Of a stretch of DNA of 21,115 bases, positions 9,175-18,480 are shown one piece after another; position 1 is the stretch's first letter, and every line of letters begins with the position of its first letter. The notes under the pieces are model-generated. The model made no database searches, was not told the DNA's origin, and was given only the letters and a program-made list of their open reading frames with translations. The stretch is from Saccoglossus kowalevskii (taxonomy: Eukaryota > Hemichordata > Enteropneusta > Harrimaniidae), in NCBI RefSeq assembly GCF_000003605.2, contig NW_003108087.1:151193-172307 (forward strand). The letters are read 5' to 3'. The translations under genes were made by a program, and so were the position numbers.

Positions 9175-10011
9175 ATCTGGCGAATTCTCTCGTTTTGGAG
9201 AAAAGTGCCCAGCCCCGTTCTATAACCTGTCTCTCCTAGATCCGTATTGGTTTAACGGCACTCCTGCCCGAGGACTTCACTTCGTTTGTTTTTTCACAAT
9301 GAGAAAGGGGTAATCTCCTTCTGGGCATTCCATTTTGACTAGTTCTGCACGGAGAAGGTACCGCAGTTGCTTAAATTGTCAATAATAATGAAAATCAATG
9401 AATTGTTCTGTATTAAACCGAAATACAAATAAGCAAGACCAAAATATTATTATACCGCGTCGTTCTAATCAATTAATCGCTGTCTCCGACAGCACCACAA
9501 CATCACTTGCTTCCCTCGCTTGCCGTTTCGTATCAAATTACTAGGAAACCAGATCGTCTCGTGAAAGAAGAAACATAGGTCCATCACCTTATGAAGACAA
9601 AAAACATACTAAGTCCTATTCGGAAATTGTGGCCTTAAAATGGTTGAACATTTTCAATATCAATAGTTAAAAACGAATTTAAGCAAAGTGTATTTGTTTA
9701 AAATTAAGGTCAATTTTGGCACGGGTGGTGCTCGGTAAAATGACTAGAGAACATAGATCTAAACATATCCGAATGTTGGGCTTTATTTCATCCCAAAATT
9801 GAGCCAAGAATGTCTCGCACATATAGCCAGTTTTGAACACAATTTTCGAAAAGTTGTAGCAAATTTACAGATGATTTTTCGTGCACGGAGCAGGAATATG
9901 TATTACAGAGCAAAAACAATTCAACACTACGAACCATTGCGGAACAGCGTGGGCTCTTGTTTTAGGTTCTAAATTGAGAAAACCCGCTAAAGCTCAAACA
10001 ACTCTGGCTAA
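9175..10011. other. Non-coding stretch
   Basis: A short open stretch follows the C13 run to about 9313 but has no recognisable family. GCTGTC-TCC-GACAGC (9479-9493) is a perfect 6-bp hairpin. Otherwise nothing was seen before the first MITE copy. Confidence 0.5.
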
Positions 10012-10103
10012 TTAAAGGGGAACCGCTCAATCCCATGGATTGCACCAAAGAATCATGGGACACTATTGTTTATGTTGTTATGTTGTGGAAGGTGTCCTTT
10101 TAA
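10012..10103 (+). mobile_element. MITE copy 1 (92 bp, TTAA-bounded, internally deleted)
   Basis: The element begins TTAAAGGGGAACC and ends GGTGTCCTTTTAA, so its ends are imperfect inverted repeats bounded by TTAA. Bases 10012-10072 match 10612-10672 in the second copy at all but one of 61 positions, and the last ~14 bp also match. The middle is shorter and different, as in an internally deleted derivative. Inside, TCCCATG (10031-10037) and CATGGGA (10054-10060) form a hairpin. It has no coding capacity, so it must have been moved in trans by a transposase; a TTAA footprint would fit a piggyBac-type enzyme, though a TA-target family is not excluded. Confidence 0.75.
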
Positions 10104-10178
10104 GTAAGATTCGATTTTCTGTGCGTAGTTTTGTTTTTTTAGCGTGATTGTCAAGAACAACAGAAAGACGTATGATAC

Positions 10179-10212
10179 TATTGTCGCACGTAGTTGGTCA
10201 CGTGCGTCAATA
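10179..10212. repeat. 34-nt hairpin, 12 pairs with one T-T mismatch
   Basis: TATTG-T-CGCACGT (10179-10191) pairs with ACGTGCG-T-CAATA (10200-10212) around an 8-nt loop. The loop-proximal right arm and loop end contain a CACGTG E-box (10199-10204). It lies between the two MITE copies. Function is unknown. Confidence 0.5.
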
Positions 10213-10390
10213 TCAAATGCCAATATGCATCACGAATCAACATAGCAAGCGTAGCAACCACGAAATTGTGAATGCTACATATTATATCTACTTTCTGTTG
10301 ATTATGACGATCATGAATTTGAAGTTATCGACATATTAGTATGAGTTGAAAATTACGGTGTATCAAACTGTTCTGTTAACAAACACTGAT

Positions 10391-10412
10391 ATTGATTGAT
10401 TGATCGATTGAT

Positions 10413-10461
<49 letters not shown>
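10391..10461. repeat. (GATT)n microsatellite, 71 bp
   Basis: About 18 tandem copies of the tetranucleotide, with two T-to-C interruptions 8 bp apart (10405 and 10413). Read on the minus strand it encodes a spurious INQS repeat, which explains the apparent ORF there. The same motif in the opposite orientation (AATC) recurs at 18807-18838. Confidence 0.95.
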
Positions 10462-10497
10462 TGGAACATACCAAAGAAACCTTGAGTAATGTCCAGT

Positions 10498-10552
10498 AAA
10501 AAAACAAAAACAACAGCAACAAAAACAAAAACAAAACTTACAGAACTTACAG
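10498..10552. repeat. A-rich (CAAAAA)n-like simple repeat with AACTTACAG duplication
   Basis: 10498-10534 is an irregular AAAAAC/CAACAG run. It is followed by two perfect copies of AACTTACAG (10535-10543 and 10544-10552) and a partial third. It sits between the GATT microsatellite and MITE copy 2. The apparent lysine/threonine-rich ORF over it is a product of the repeat. Confidence 0.8.
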
Positions 10553-10611
10553 AACTAAACCATATCAAGAATATAAATGCTAAGAATGAAAATTCATTGC
10601 TTGAAACAACA

Positions 10612-10765
10612 TTAAAGGGAAACCGCTCAATCCCATGGATTGCACCAAAGAATCATGGGACACTATTGTTTACAATGTTAATCTACATTTTGTTATCCAT
10701 TGTTATTTTAATCCAGAAAGTAAATTTGTTGTGAGATTAGGCTTAACTTGAAGGTGTCCCTTTAA
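10612..10765 (+). mobile_element. MITE copy 2 (154 bp, TTAA-bounded)
   Basis: The left end TTAAAGGGAAACC and the right end, which reads TTAAAGGGACACC on the other strand, are 12-of-13 terminal inverted repeats sharing TTAA. It lies in the same orientation as copy 1, starts exactly 600 bp downstream of it, and is the longer form, with an extra ~60 bp of AT-rich interior. The same internal hairpin (TCCCATG with CATGGGA) is present. It has no ORF of its own; the minus-strand frame running across its right end is fortuitous. Confidence 0.8.
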
Positions 10766-11972
10766 GAAATAATTCATCCATACAATCTTCCAACTTTGGA
10801 ACATGGATGTATAGAGATGCAAGGAATCTATGTTCTTTAATTTTACAATTATTACAATATAAAATGTAATGTTTCTTATCCTAAGAAAACGTGGAAAACG
10901 AGGAAGATGAAGACAGGTATAATTGGTCACGATATACCACGTATACGTCGCTCACCATGAGTCTGAATTGATGTGAGGCAATTTAATACGAGGAAGTGAA
11001 CTCACTTAACGGCATTCAGTTTGTTTATCAATCATGTTTCAAGTTGGTTGATTTACTCGCCGGCTGTAATCGAGATTGCGAACTGAAACGTATGTTTGGA
11101 AAATATTGCAGTGGTATCTAAATATGATCTTTCAGCTTTGGCGATATTAATATCATATTTTCATACTTCGTAATTATGTAGTACGGTAATTAGCATATCA
11201 CTTGGGCCTTAAAAAATAATTATAAAAGAGAGCCTTTCCTTATCGGAATAATTTAGAAGTAAATGTATAATATCTCGATTGTAATTTCAAAAGAATATGT
11301 GATGTACATCAAAATTATACACGACATACGTAATACAATACCTATATTGTCAAGACATGACCTTAACTTGAAAATGAGTATCAAATCTCTCGTTATCCAT
11401 GCAAAAACTAAGCCTATTTAATGCGGTGTATAAAGTGCACAAAGTGAAACATACTGTATTCATGTTCCATTTGGAAGAGGTGGAGAAGTATATCCCACAT
11501 CCTGAACAAATTGCCGTGTAAACAATCGGGGACTTAAATTGAGTCTATACAAACTTACAAATTTTATAACGAAATCGTTTAGAACGTACTATAGCACGCT
11601 TCGTATACCCCATATAGAACCAATAAATATAATATATATAAAATTATAGTAACTTAATTCTAATATTTCTCTGAAAAAAACAAAAAAAACAGGCATCACC
11701 CGAAACATCTTGCTATATTAAATAATCAACGAGTGCTACACCGATTAATCAATATACTGTGTCACTTTGGGAAGATTTGTTGTCAGGTGCAAAACTAAAC
11801 TTATCAGGTAGACACGGGTGAATATCGCAATTTAAATATATAGTTTTGATGAATTTACAATCAAGCTTGTTTCGTGTTACTCCGAACATCTGTTGTATTT
11901 CACACGGCGCTGTTCATGAAAGCGAAACACAAATTGCACCATACACACTCCGATTTTTAAGTTTGTTTAAAC
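10766..11972. other. AT-rich non-coding stretch
   Basis: No gene, array or RNA was recognised. GATATTAATATC (11143-11154) is a 12-bp palindrome next to a 9-bp inverted repeat, AAATATGAT (11120-11128) with 11152-11160. AT-rich palindromes like these are frequent by chance. Confidence 0.55.
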
Positions 11973-12003
11973 CGCTGTGTCACACAGCGAACATGCCCAT
12001 GTT
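11973..12003. repeat. Two abutting perfect palindromes
   Basis: CGCTGTGT-C-ACACAGCG (11973-11989) is a 17-bp odd-centred perfect palindrome. It is followed without a gap by AACATG-CC-CATGTT (11990-12003). The join contains GAACATGCCC (11989-11998), which fits the p53-family half-site RRRCATGYYY exactly; a full second half-site is not present. A further GCACGGT/ACCGTGC hairpin lies at 12066-12090. These may be protein-binding dyads or an RNA double hairpin. Confidence 0.55.
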
Positions 12004-12090
12004 AGCATAAAGTAATAGATGCATTCGGTGACTTTGTTTTATAGAGTCGCATGAAATTGTACCAAGCACGGTCACGTAGAAGAACCGTGC

Positions 12091-12591
12091 ACCTTAAAAT
12101 TAATACATAAATACTTCTAAAAATACACAAAGGCCGCGAACTGATAGAACTTGAATATGCGAGAATAAGTATCAAATAAGTAAACCAATAACAGATAACG
12201 ACAAAATAAAATAGAATGAAATAAAATAAAATATAGTTCTATTGAATATACATATACATATAATTTCTTTGTGAATAGTTTTGTTTGCAAAGGTGATGAC
12301 ATTTCTATTTCCTACATTTCCGGAGTACGTCTACCTAACAATAATTTAGAAATGAAGAACGGCAGGGAATATTCTCAATGTATCACATAACTAAAGTAGC
12401 GTTCCCGGCATGAAGAATCTTTCAAGTAATCGTTTTTCTCAATATTAATAAGTATCTCCGATCGCCCCTTCGGGCTAATATTCACCATGCAGTCAGGAAA
12501 TACCGTTTTGCCCGTAAACGAGTTTTAACCTGGCGAACTTTCCCATTCAACATCCAAATGCAACAGTGGCTTTTTTAATCTCTCTGAACAG
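12091..12591. other. Non-coding stretch ending in a strong splice-acceptor-like sequence
   Basis: 12203-12234 is an A-rich imperfect pentanucleotide (ATAAA-type) repeat. The last bases, TTTTTTAATCTCTCTGAACAG (12571-12591), form a pyrimidine tract ending in AG. G+C rises noticeably from about 12450 onward, in line with the candidate exon that follows. Confidence 0.45.
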
Positions 12592-12747
12592 TCGGCTATC
12601 TCCGCAACCATCGATCTCGGATCCTTGCGAAAGCAGTACACGCTATGTCGGCGTCCCCCTGCTGTTAACGATATTAATCTCCCTAGCAGGGAAACGAACT
12701 GATTTCCATATTGTGATGACCTCACGTAGCGAAGAGAATCAGACTAA
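12592..12747 (+). CDS. Candidate internal exon, unrecognised membrane-like segment
   Basis: The stretch is preceded by a good acceptor ending AACAG at 12591 and followed by a donor-like GTAAGG (12748-12753). It is 156 nt long with one open frame and phase 2 at both ends, so it could be skipped without a frameshift. The translated segment is polar at first and then hydrophobic (YVGVPLLLTILISLAGKR), like a possible transmembrane helix followed by a basic stop-transfer end. G+C is higher than in the flanks. The phase is compatible with the acceptor at 13459 (next candidate). No family is recognised; the minus strand is also open here, so this is a hypothesis. Confidence 0.25.
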
Positions 12748-13459
12748 GTAAGGCTCATCAAGCAGTTGAATTATGGCCGTATATTGAGTAGCGTTACTGG
12801 ACTGAACTAGGAAGCGTGGTCAAACGCATGCCACGATAACCAGCGGGTACATAGACTTCAATTTTACGATACGATTTTGACGCATCCGCGCGTCGTTAAC
12901 GACTACTGTTTACTGTAATTTACATCCCGTTCACAGCAAGGCGCTAAGGATATTAGTAGTTTTAATACCAGGAATTATGCCTGGAAATTCATCATAACTA
13001 GATCTTAAGGAGATGATGGGGTTGGAAAGGGTAAGATAGTGCATTTCATCATTCTATAGCGCAATTACATATCGCAGCGAAACGTGATGTCTCTGATCAA
13101 CATTGCACGTTGCTTGCACTGTCTTAAAATCACCTCCACAACTTGGCTTCAAATAAAAAACAAATACAACACTTACACTAGTCATTAATAGAATTATCTC
13201 ATTAACATTCACAGCTTATTCATGCATGTGTCTACACGTCAATTTTGGTTATGCATGCATGTATACTTTGTCATCCATCTAAGACACTGAAAAATAATAA
13301 AAGAAAATAAACTCTATGATATTTTCAGTAAATTTTAAAAATGGAGTCCCAAGTTAAAATAAAGTATTTTACAGTGTAGTGTATTTGCTAGAGTTGTTAA
13401 ACTAAACTAGATTTTATTTGTAAAAAACAAATACAATTGAAACTTTCTTTTCTTTGCAG

Positions 13460-13547
13460 TTATTTTTACCAGTTACATTATCTTAGATTTCCGTCGCTAT
13501 TTGTGAGCCAAACAATTCCGTTCCTCTCAGCACTTTTCCATTGCTAA
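13460..13547 (+). CDS. Candidate terminal coding exon, unrecognised
   Basis: The acceptor TTTCTTTTCTTTGCAG, ending at 13459, is the clearest polypyrimidine-plus-CAG in the window. In the frame set by a phase-2 junction from 12747, about 28 codons are open to a TAA at 13545-13547. An AATAAA follows at 13669-13674, a plausible distance for polyadenylation. The implied intron (12748-13459) would be 712 nt with GTAAGG and GCAG ends. The peptide is hydrophobic and aromatic and not recognised. The case rests on mutually consistent signals, each individually common. Confidence 0.2.
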
Positions 13548-13674
13548 TGAAGGAATGCCAGTAGATAGTAGACATGTTTTTTATAGTCGGAAAACAAATC
13601 CCAACGACATGAACTCAAAATTAGAGTAAATTAATTTGTAATCTGTCGATTTGTCAAAGTTGTTCAAAAATAAA

Positions 13675-14633
13675 AAAAAAACATATTGAAATGTTTGAAA
13701 CTCATGCTTATGTTTATTAACAACGTTGGATGATGTCCTGGCATATTTTATTTTATGATAGGGATTATGAATGGTAGAACGTCTCCATGTGTCGTTATGT
13801 CAGTGGAAGGGGTACGACCGATGTCATATCCGTTGATTTGATTCGCTGTGACCGCAATTTACCAAATATAATGAAGAACATGAAACTTTGTATCGTACTT
13901 AAAAACAAAGTGAACCAATGTTTCGAAATAGTCGGCCAACAACGCAGATTGAGACCGTGAGATTTCATAACGTACGCACTGACAGTAATTACAATACTAA
14001 GAAGACCAACTTATGGATATGTAGATTTCGCTCCGGCTACCGTCAACTGTAATCAGTTTCGGTGGTAGTGCTGATTTCATTTAATTGTCAGTGCAATAAT
14101 TTCTGAGAAGCTGAGAGCAAACGTCAACAACAGTCGGGCTCCCTAAGCTGATGATGAAACATTTAACGAGCAGTAAGAAAGCTAAAGAAAGACTCTCGTA
14201 AAAAATGACAGCGTTGATGGTGGGTAATTAAACACATATTCCTTTATAATAAAAAGAACAACCTTGAACACATTTAAAACAAAAAACGTGCTAGGGTTTT
14301 GTGCATGTTTTTGTTTTTTTTTTTGTTTTTTTTGAAGCATTGTTTATCTCGTTTACAGCTAAACGTACGTACCGAATTTCTTGTGAACGTGTACATTTGT
14401 ATTTAATCGAAAATAGCGACCGGGCGATACTTGGTACCACACCGGTGCCATATTTGTTAGGGCGTCCGTGTTATATTTGCTAGTTTATATAGTATTGCAT
14501 GGGGCGAATACTTTCAACACAAAACTGCCTAGAAAGCGCGCTACATATTAATAAACATCAAGGGAATTGTAAATTGTTGAATTTTCTGCCCGATTCAACA
14601 ACATTTAAGTTAATATGCTTTTTTGTCTGTCAG
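13675..14633. other. Non-coding stretch
   Basis: 14308-14333 is a T-rich run interrupted by single G bases. TGGTACC-ACACC-GGTGCCA (14432-14450) is a 7-bp hairpin with one T-G pair. An ATG at 14499 opens a frame that runs into the next feature. Nothing else was recognised. Confidence 0.5.
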
Positions 14634-14717
14634 ATGACTCGTGAAGTTTCTGAAAATATCCTAACCAAAGAACCGGTTTGGGATGGTGGTCACAAATTGT
14701 GGCGCCATTTTCACTGA
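14634..14717 (+). CDS. Candidate terminal exon with acceptor, stop and AATAAA (weak)
   Basis: CTTTTTTGTCTGTCAG, ending at 14633, is a textbook 3' splice site. Only one of the three frames after it stays open (27 codons, starting MTREVSENILTKEP) before a TGA at 14715-14717. AATAAA follows at 14742-14747. It cannot be joined in frame directly to the 12592-12747 exon, so it would belong to a different transcript or follow another exon. An unspliced reading from ATG 14499 (72 codons) is the alternative. No family is recognised. Confidence 0.2.
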   Translation: MTREVSENILTKEPVWDGGHKLWRHFH

Positions 14718-14747
14718 ACATAACAGTATGAATATAATATTAATAAA

Positions 14748-15194
14748 AAAAAATATTGCACTGATGGGACGACATAATTATTAACCGTATCCTCAAAAAG
14801 CGAAAAGACACTATAGGAAGTTGTTTACTTAAGACGTGTTTTTCAAGTTGAAATATTCAACATCTCCGTACACAGCCATTTTATTTAATGTACTCTCGAC
14901 CCTTGCTTTACCTGGGGGTGTTTACTGTCATTTCCCATGATCACTTAGGGGGTCCAGCGACAGATACAAGGGTTGTACACGTTACTGCCTTTATTGTATT
15001 TAAAATGATGGCACCTTTATGACTTTTCGCAGTGGGTGAGCCTAGTTTCATTAAAGCAGACAAATTGATAAATGTTTTCGTTAAATAGCTTTTACTAAGA
15101 ACTAAGTAAGTTTCATTCGGGCTAATTTGCAGTCCTGTCAGGGGATGAAGCATGGTTACATACCATTACCTTCGCATTTAGTGGTCTCATCACA
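14748..15194. other. Non-coding stretch
   Basis: A minus-strand ATG frame of 70 codons (14941-15153, beginning MLHPLTGLQISPNE) has a purine at -3 but no other support and no recognised family. Nothing else was seen. Confidence 0.45.
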
Positions 15195-15256
15195 GCGAGG
15201 CACCGTGTGATAACCAAAACAAATTGCCATTATGTTATCACACCGTGTTGTATCGC
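15195..15256. ncRNA. 62-nt hairpin of pre-miRNA size (candidate)
   Basis: CACCGTGTGATAAC (15201-15214) pairs with GTTATCACACCGTG (15234-15247) at 13 of 14 positions, with a single C-C mismatch. Two G-T pairs and a 3-nt bulge lead to an outer GCGA/TCGC stem (15195-15198 with 15253-15256). The loop is 19 nt (15215-15233). The arms are close to mature-miRNA length and the whole hairpin is compact, G+C-richer than its surroundings and nearly fully paired. Known miRNA seeds were not recognised; the 3' arm start TATCACA resembles the protostome miR-2 start TATCACAG only superficially. It could equally be a small fold-back transposon remnant. Pairing is certain; expression is unknown. Confidence 0.3.
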
Positions 15257-17905
15257 GGGGTAATTATTTCTGAAGCGCTGTTTGAACGCTCGTCAGCGGC
15301 AAATGATCTTGTCTCTCATATCTTCTACAGCGCTGTGTGTAGAAAAGACCGCGGCCACCTTGTTTCCGTTTGTAATATATTTTAAGCACTTTCCAATTCA
15401 GGATAATATTATTTCTTCCTTGTTGCACGTATATACGGTAATTTATTATTAGTGTTTTGTTGTCATTGAAATGCATATCTAGATATAGTGACTATATAGA
15501 ACATAATTTCGAATAAAACTATGCTATAAAATATTGTTTATCCGTTATCCCAGTATTTTGGGATACTGAGTTGAGACGATTTAAGCTTAACTTGTTGTAT
15601 CTCCACACAATAAACCCACATCGAATTATTTCCCTATTTCTTAAAAAAAAGGAGGGTCAGGCACGCATGCAATGAAAAACTGTGAGCATTTTGTCTAAAT
15701 ATCGTGATAAAAAATAAAAACAAATTCGCAAAATGTTGCACTAAAGTTTTGGCGGGAAAATGGTGTTCAAAGTGAAGAAGAACCCCATTTTTCCTTTATG
15801 ATGACAAATTCGACAAACACGGTATTTTATCAGAAAGGCGTAATTTCGATGATCGGATTGTAGTTCAAAGATGCGAATGTGCCTGGTTGCTTCGCTCATT
15901 CGGCGAGCGTCTTTTTTGTACGCTTCGATTTCGCCTCGGACAGGTGTGCCAGAATCACACTGTGACATAAGTTGTTGAAAATGTTTAGCGTCATTCGGTT
16001 ATATGCATTGTGGGTAGTTCCACTGCACTGGATACCACACGCATTATGTAAACTTCGCCATTGTCTGTCCCGTTTTTTTTTACAGTGACCACGGTATGCA
16101 TGAACGGTCTCACTGGGTCCCTTTTGTAATCGTACGTTAGTACTTCCCTTGTACCAAAAATAGATTGGGCGAAATAAAACCCCGCAAGAACAAAATTCGA
16201 AATTGAATAAAAAAACACATCCCCACCGCGAACTGGTAATTAAATAGGGATTTAAATATTTTCCAGGAGCGAAAAAAACCGTCAAAACATTTCACCTGTT
16301 CAACAACAAAACGCTCATTTTAATTCGAGTCCGTTTCATGTGACCACATTCTATTGATTAAAGTTATCCCATTTTCGGCAGACACCCTATGTTTTATGCA
16401 CAATCTTCTACGTGACCGTGTGTCAGACATATTGTTGCTCCTGGCAAAACTACCCCAATTTAACTTAATGAGTTTACTTTTTGACAATTATAATAACCAA
16501 TGATGGATGCCGACAGATGCTGTGTCTTTATTGTATAAAACAAGTCACGAGATTCAAGCCCACATCATGGTAGAGATCGTAATGGACGCTATATCAATAC
16601 TCTCCCGATTGTTTCTTCTGTTATTTTTTTTTTCAATTTACAATTAATTATTTACTGCTTTAGCCTGGGGTTAGCACACATTATTAGTGATCACAGTACA
16701 AACACAAATACACACTTTGAAAAGAATGTTCAAATATTAGTAAAAAAGATAACGAATCGAAAACCACGTTTCAAGGTAATTGATCTGTGCTCGCTGTGAC
16801 GACGGAGATCTTGGGACCGCCGCAACATGTACATGTCTCCCCTGTGGCATCATACAATGCAAGCAAGGACTGATATGATAGCATTGTACCCAGTCAAATC
16901 TAAGTATCGTGGACCACATAGCCGAATAATTGTTTTTCATTTCCCCTTTCCAGTTTTATATTTCAGAGACTGTATACAGCAACTGGATCAAAACGGGCAC
17001 TAGTGATTTATTTTATTTCAGAAAATCATGAAACAACTCCAAGATCCCACAGTATAAATAAAAACAGTATTGTTTCTTATTGCAAAATAAAAAATATTAT
17101 CTTAGCCAAACCGCTCAATTTTGGATACATTTCTCGAGCATACGAATGTTGTTGTAGGGAGGCGGATCGCGATGTCATTGTGGTTTGATAGGGCATCAAT
17201 ATTGCGTATTCTCTGTTGGCTTAACGAGTAATTAACACGTGTCCAAACACAATGTTTTATCGTCGCTTTAAATAAAATCGCATTTTCTCTTTTCACACAA
17301 TTGCTTCTCCCAAGAGAGGTGCCTTTTTTTTTATCAATAACCAACATTGCCAACGATTATGGAAAACCCATTTACCCATTAGACATAATCCAATTAAAGC
17401 AAAAAATATGTAACTGAACGAGTGCGATTGATTGGAAGCTGCGTCGAGAGACTGCCAAACGGCCGTTCAAGAGAGATCTTCGCTGGTCGGAGATAGTTAT
17501 TGCGCGTGTCACAGCCGCGACGTCACTATAGCTATTACTCTCATTTTGGGGGAGGATTGTAATTAAATTTAAGGGACATGACGACTATTATCTGCCGGTC
17601 TAACACATTAACTAACCCAATAAAAATACGAAATTAAATGCCTTTTCAATAACGGTGTTTATACATTGGGGGAAAGTGATAGTTAAAGCAATTATAAAAA
17701 TCAAATGTTATCGGAGGGAAGTCAGACTCTAGCATCTTTGGCGTTTAATGACTGGATAATAGACGAAAGCAATGGAAAAGTTGATTAAAGTCCAGAGTAA
17801 TTACGTTCCTGACATACAAACTTGATAAATCTTCTTCCCAAACTAATCACTGTTGGCTTTTTGTCATCAAATTAAACTACAATAATGAAGTGTGTGTTTA
17901 TTAAA
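15257..17905. other. AT-rich non-coding stretch with a possible regulatory patch at 17520-17880
   Basis: The longest frame in the window (129 codons, 15896-16285 minus) starts with TTG, has no ATG until near its end and is not recognised; overlapping frames are equally open, so it is rejected as a gene. TATCCCA (15546-15552) forms a hairpin with 15559-15565. TACAATGC (16853-16860) is perfectly inverted at 16881-16888. ACATGTACATGT (16825-16836) is a palindrome. 17520-17880 is dense in homeodomain-like TAATTA/TTAATT/TGATTA words and could be an enhancer, but AT content alone may explain this. Confidence 0.45.
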
Positions 17906-17957
17906 AGGGGTCACGTACATAGTCTTGAGTCGCAGAGGCCAGACCCCTGCCCAAGAC
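17906..17957. repeat. Competing GC-rich stems
   Basis: Structure 1 is GTCTTG (17922-17927) with CAAGAC (17952-17957), enclosing GCAGAGG (17932-17938) with CCCCTGC (17944-17950; one A-C mismatch) and a 5-nt loop. Structure 2 is AGGGGTC (17906-17912) with GACCCCT (17942-17948), which uses the same C-run. The two folds are mutually exclusive. A TATTAAAA-like box lies just upstream, near 17899. Function is unknown; alternative pairing of this kind can be chance. Confidence 0.4.
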
Positions 17958-18480
17958 GCTCTATTCCAAACATTCACTATGATATCCCCTGGCTATGATT
18001 CATTTACAATCGTTATTTACAGCTTTTAATTTTCTTTAAATTTCTAAAAATAATATTTAAAGAAGATATGTTTCTTTAAATGTGATATCACCATGTTTTT
18101 GTATGTCCATAACTCGAGCACGACATGAAACCATGAAGCCATGAGCCAAGAAGAGGGCGGAGCTGGCTGAACAGAAACGCGATGTGGGCATTTTAATAAA
18201 AACAATATTACGCGTCTTTGCTTTGTGATATTTGTGAAATGAGGAACCATTTATACATGCAAAAACAAATCAAATCAAACAATTATTTGTGAATATCGCC
18301 GCCAGTACTGCGCCTTTGCTCGTATTCTCTATTCTAATGATGGATATTGTTGGCTATCTTAATGATCGATCCGTTTAATGTCGACGACATCAGCTTATTG
18401 ATATATCCCATTTTACGAAAGCATAGCTAGGTACTAGGATAAACTGAAGCGTGTAATACATGGGCCATGTGTATACATAC
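17958..18480. other. AT-rich non-coding stretch
   Basis: CATGAAAC, CATGAAGC and CATGAGCC follow each other at 18124-18147 as an imperfect 8-bp triplication. No gene, RNA or other repeat was recognised before the CpG-rich patch. Confidence 0.5.

Noticed and set aside
9111-9313. Plus-strand open stretch through the C13 run (proline-rich, then DPYWFNGTPARGLHF)
   Set aside because: No start codon near the beginning and no good splice sites; the frame depends on the exact length of an error-prone C13 run. No family could be named.
10353-10568. Minus-strand frame with repeated INQS
   Set aside because: It is the translation of the (GATT)n microsatellite and an adjoining A-rich simple repeat.
15896-16285. 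129-codon minus-strand open frame, the longest in the window
   Set aside because: It starts with TTG, has no ATG until near its end, matches no family, and overlaps other open frames. One ORF of this length is about what chance predicts in six frames of 21 kb at this A+T content.
16825-16836. ACATGTACATGT palindrome as a p53-type site
   Set aside because: The flanks do not fit RRRCATGYYY in either half, so it is only a simple palindrome.
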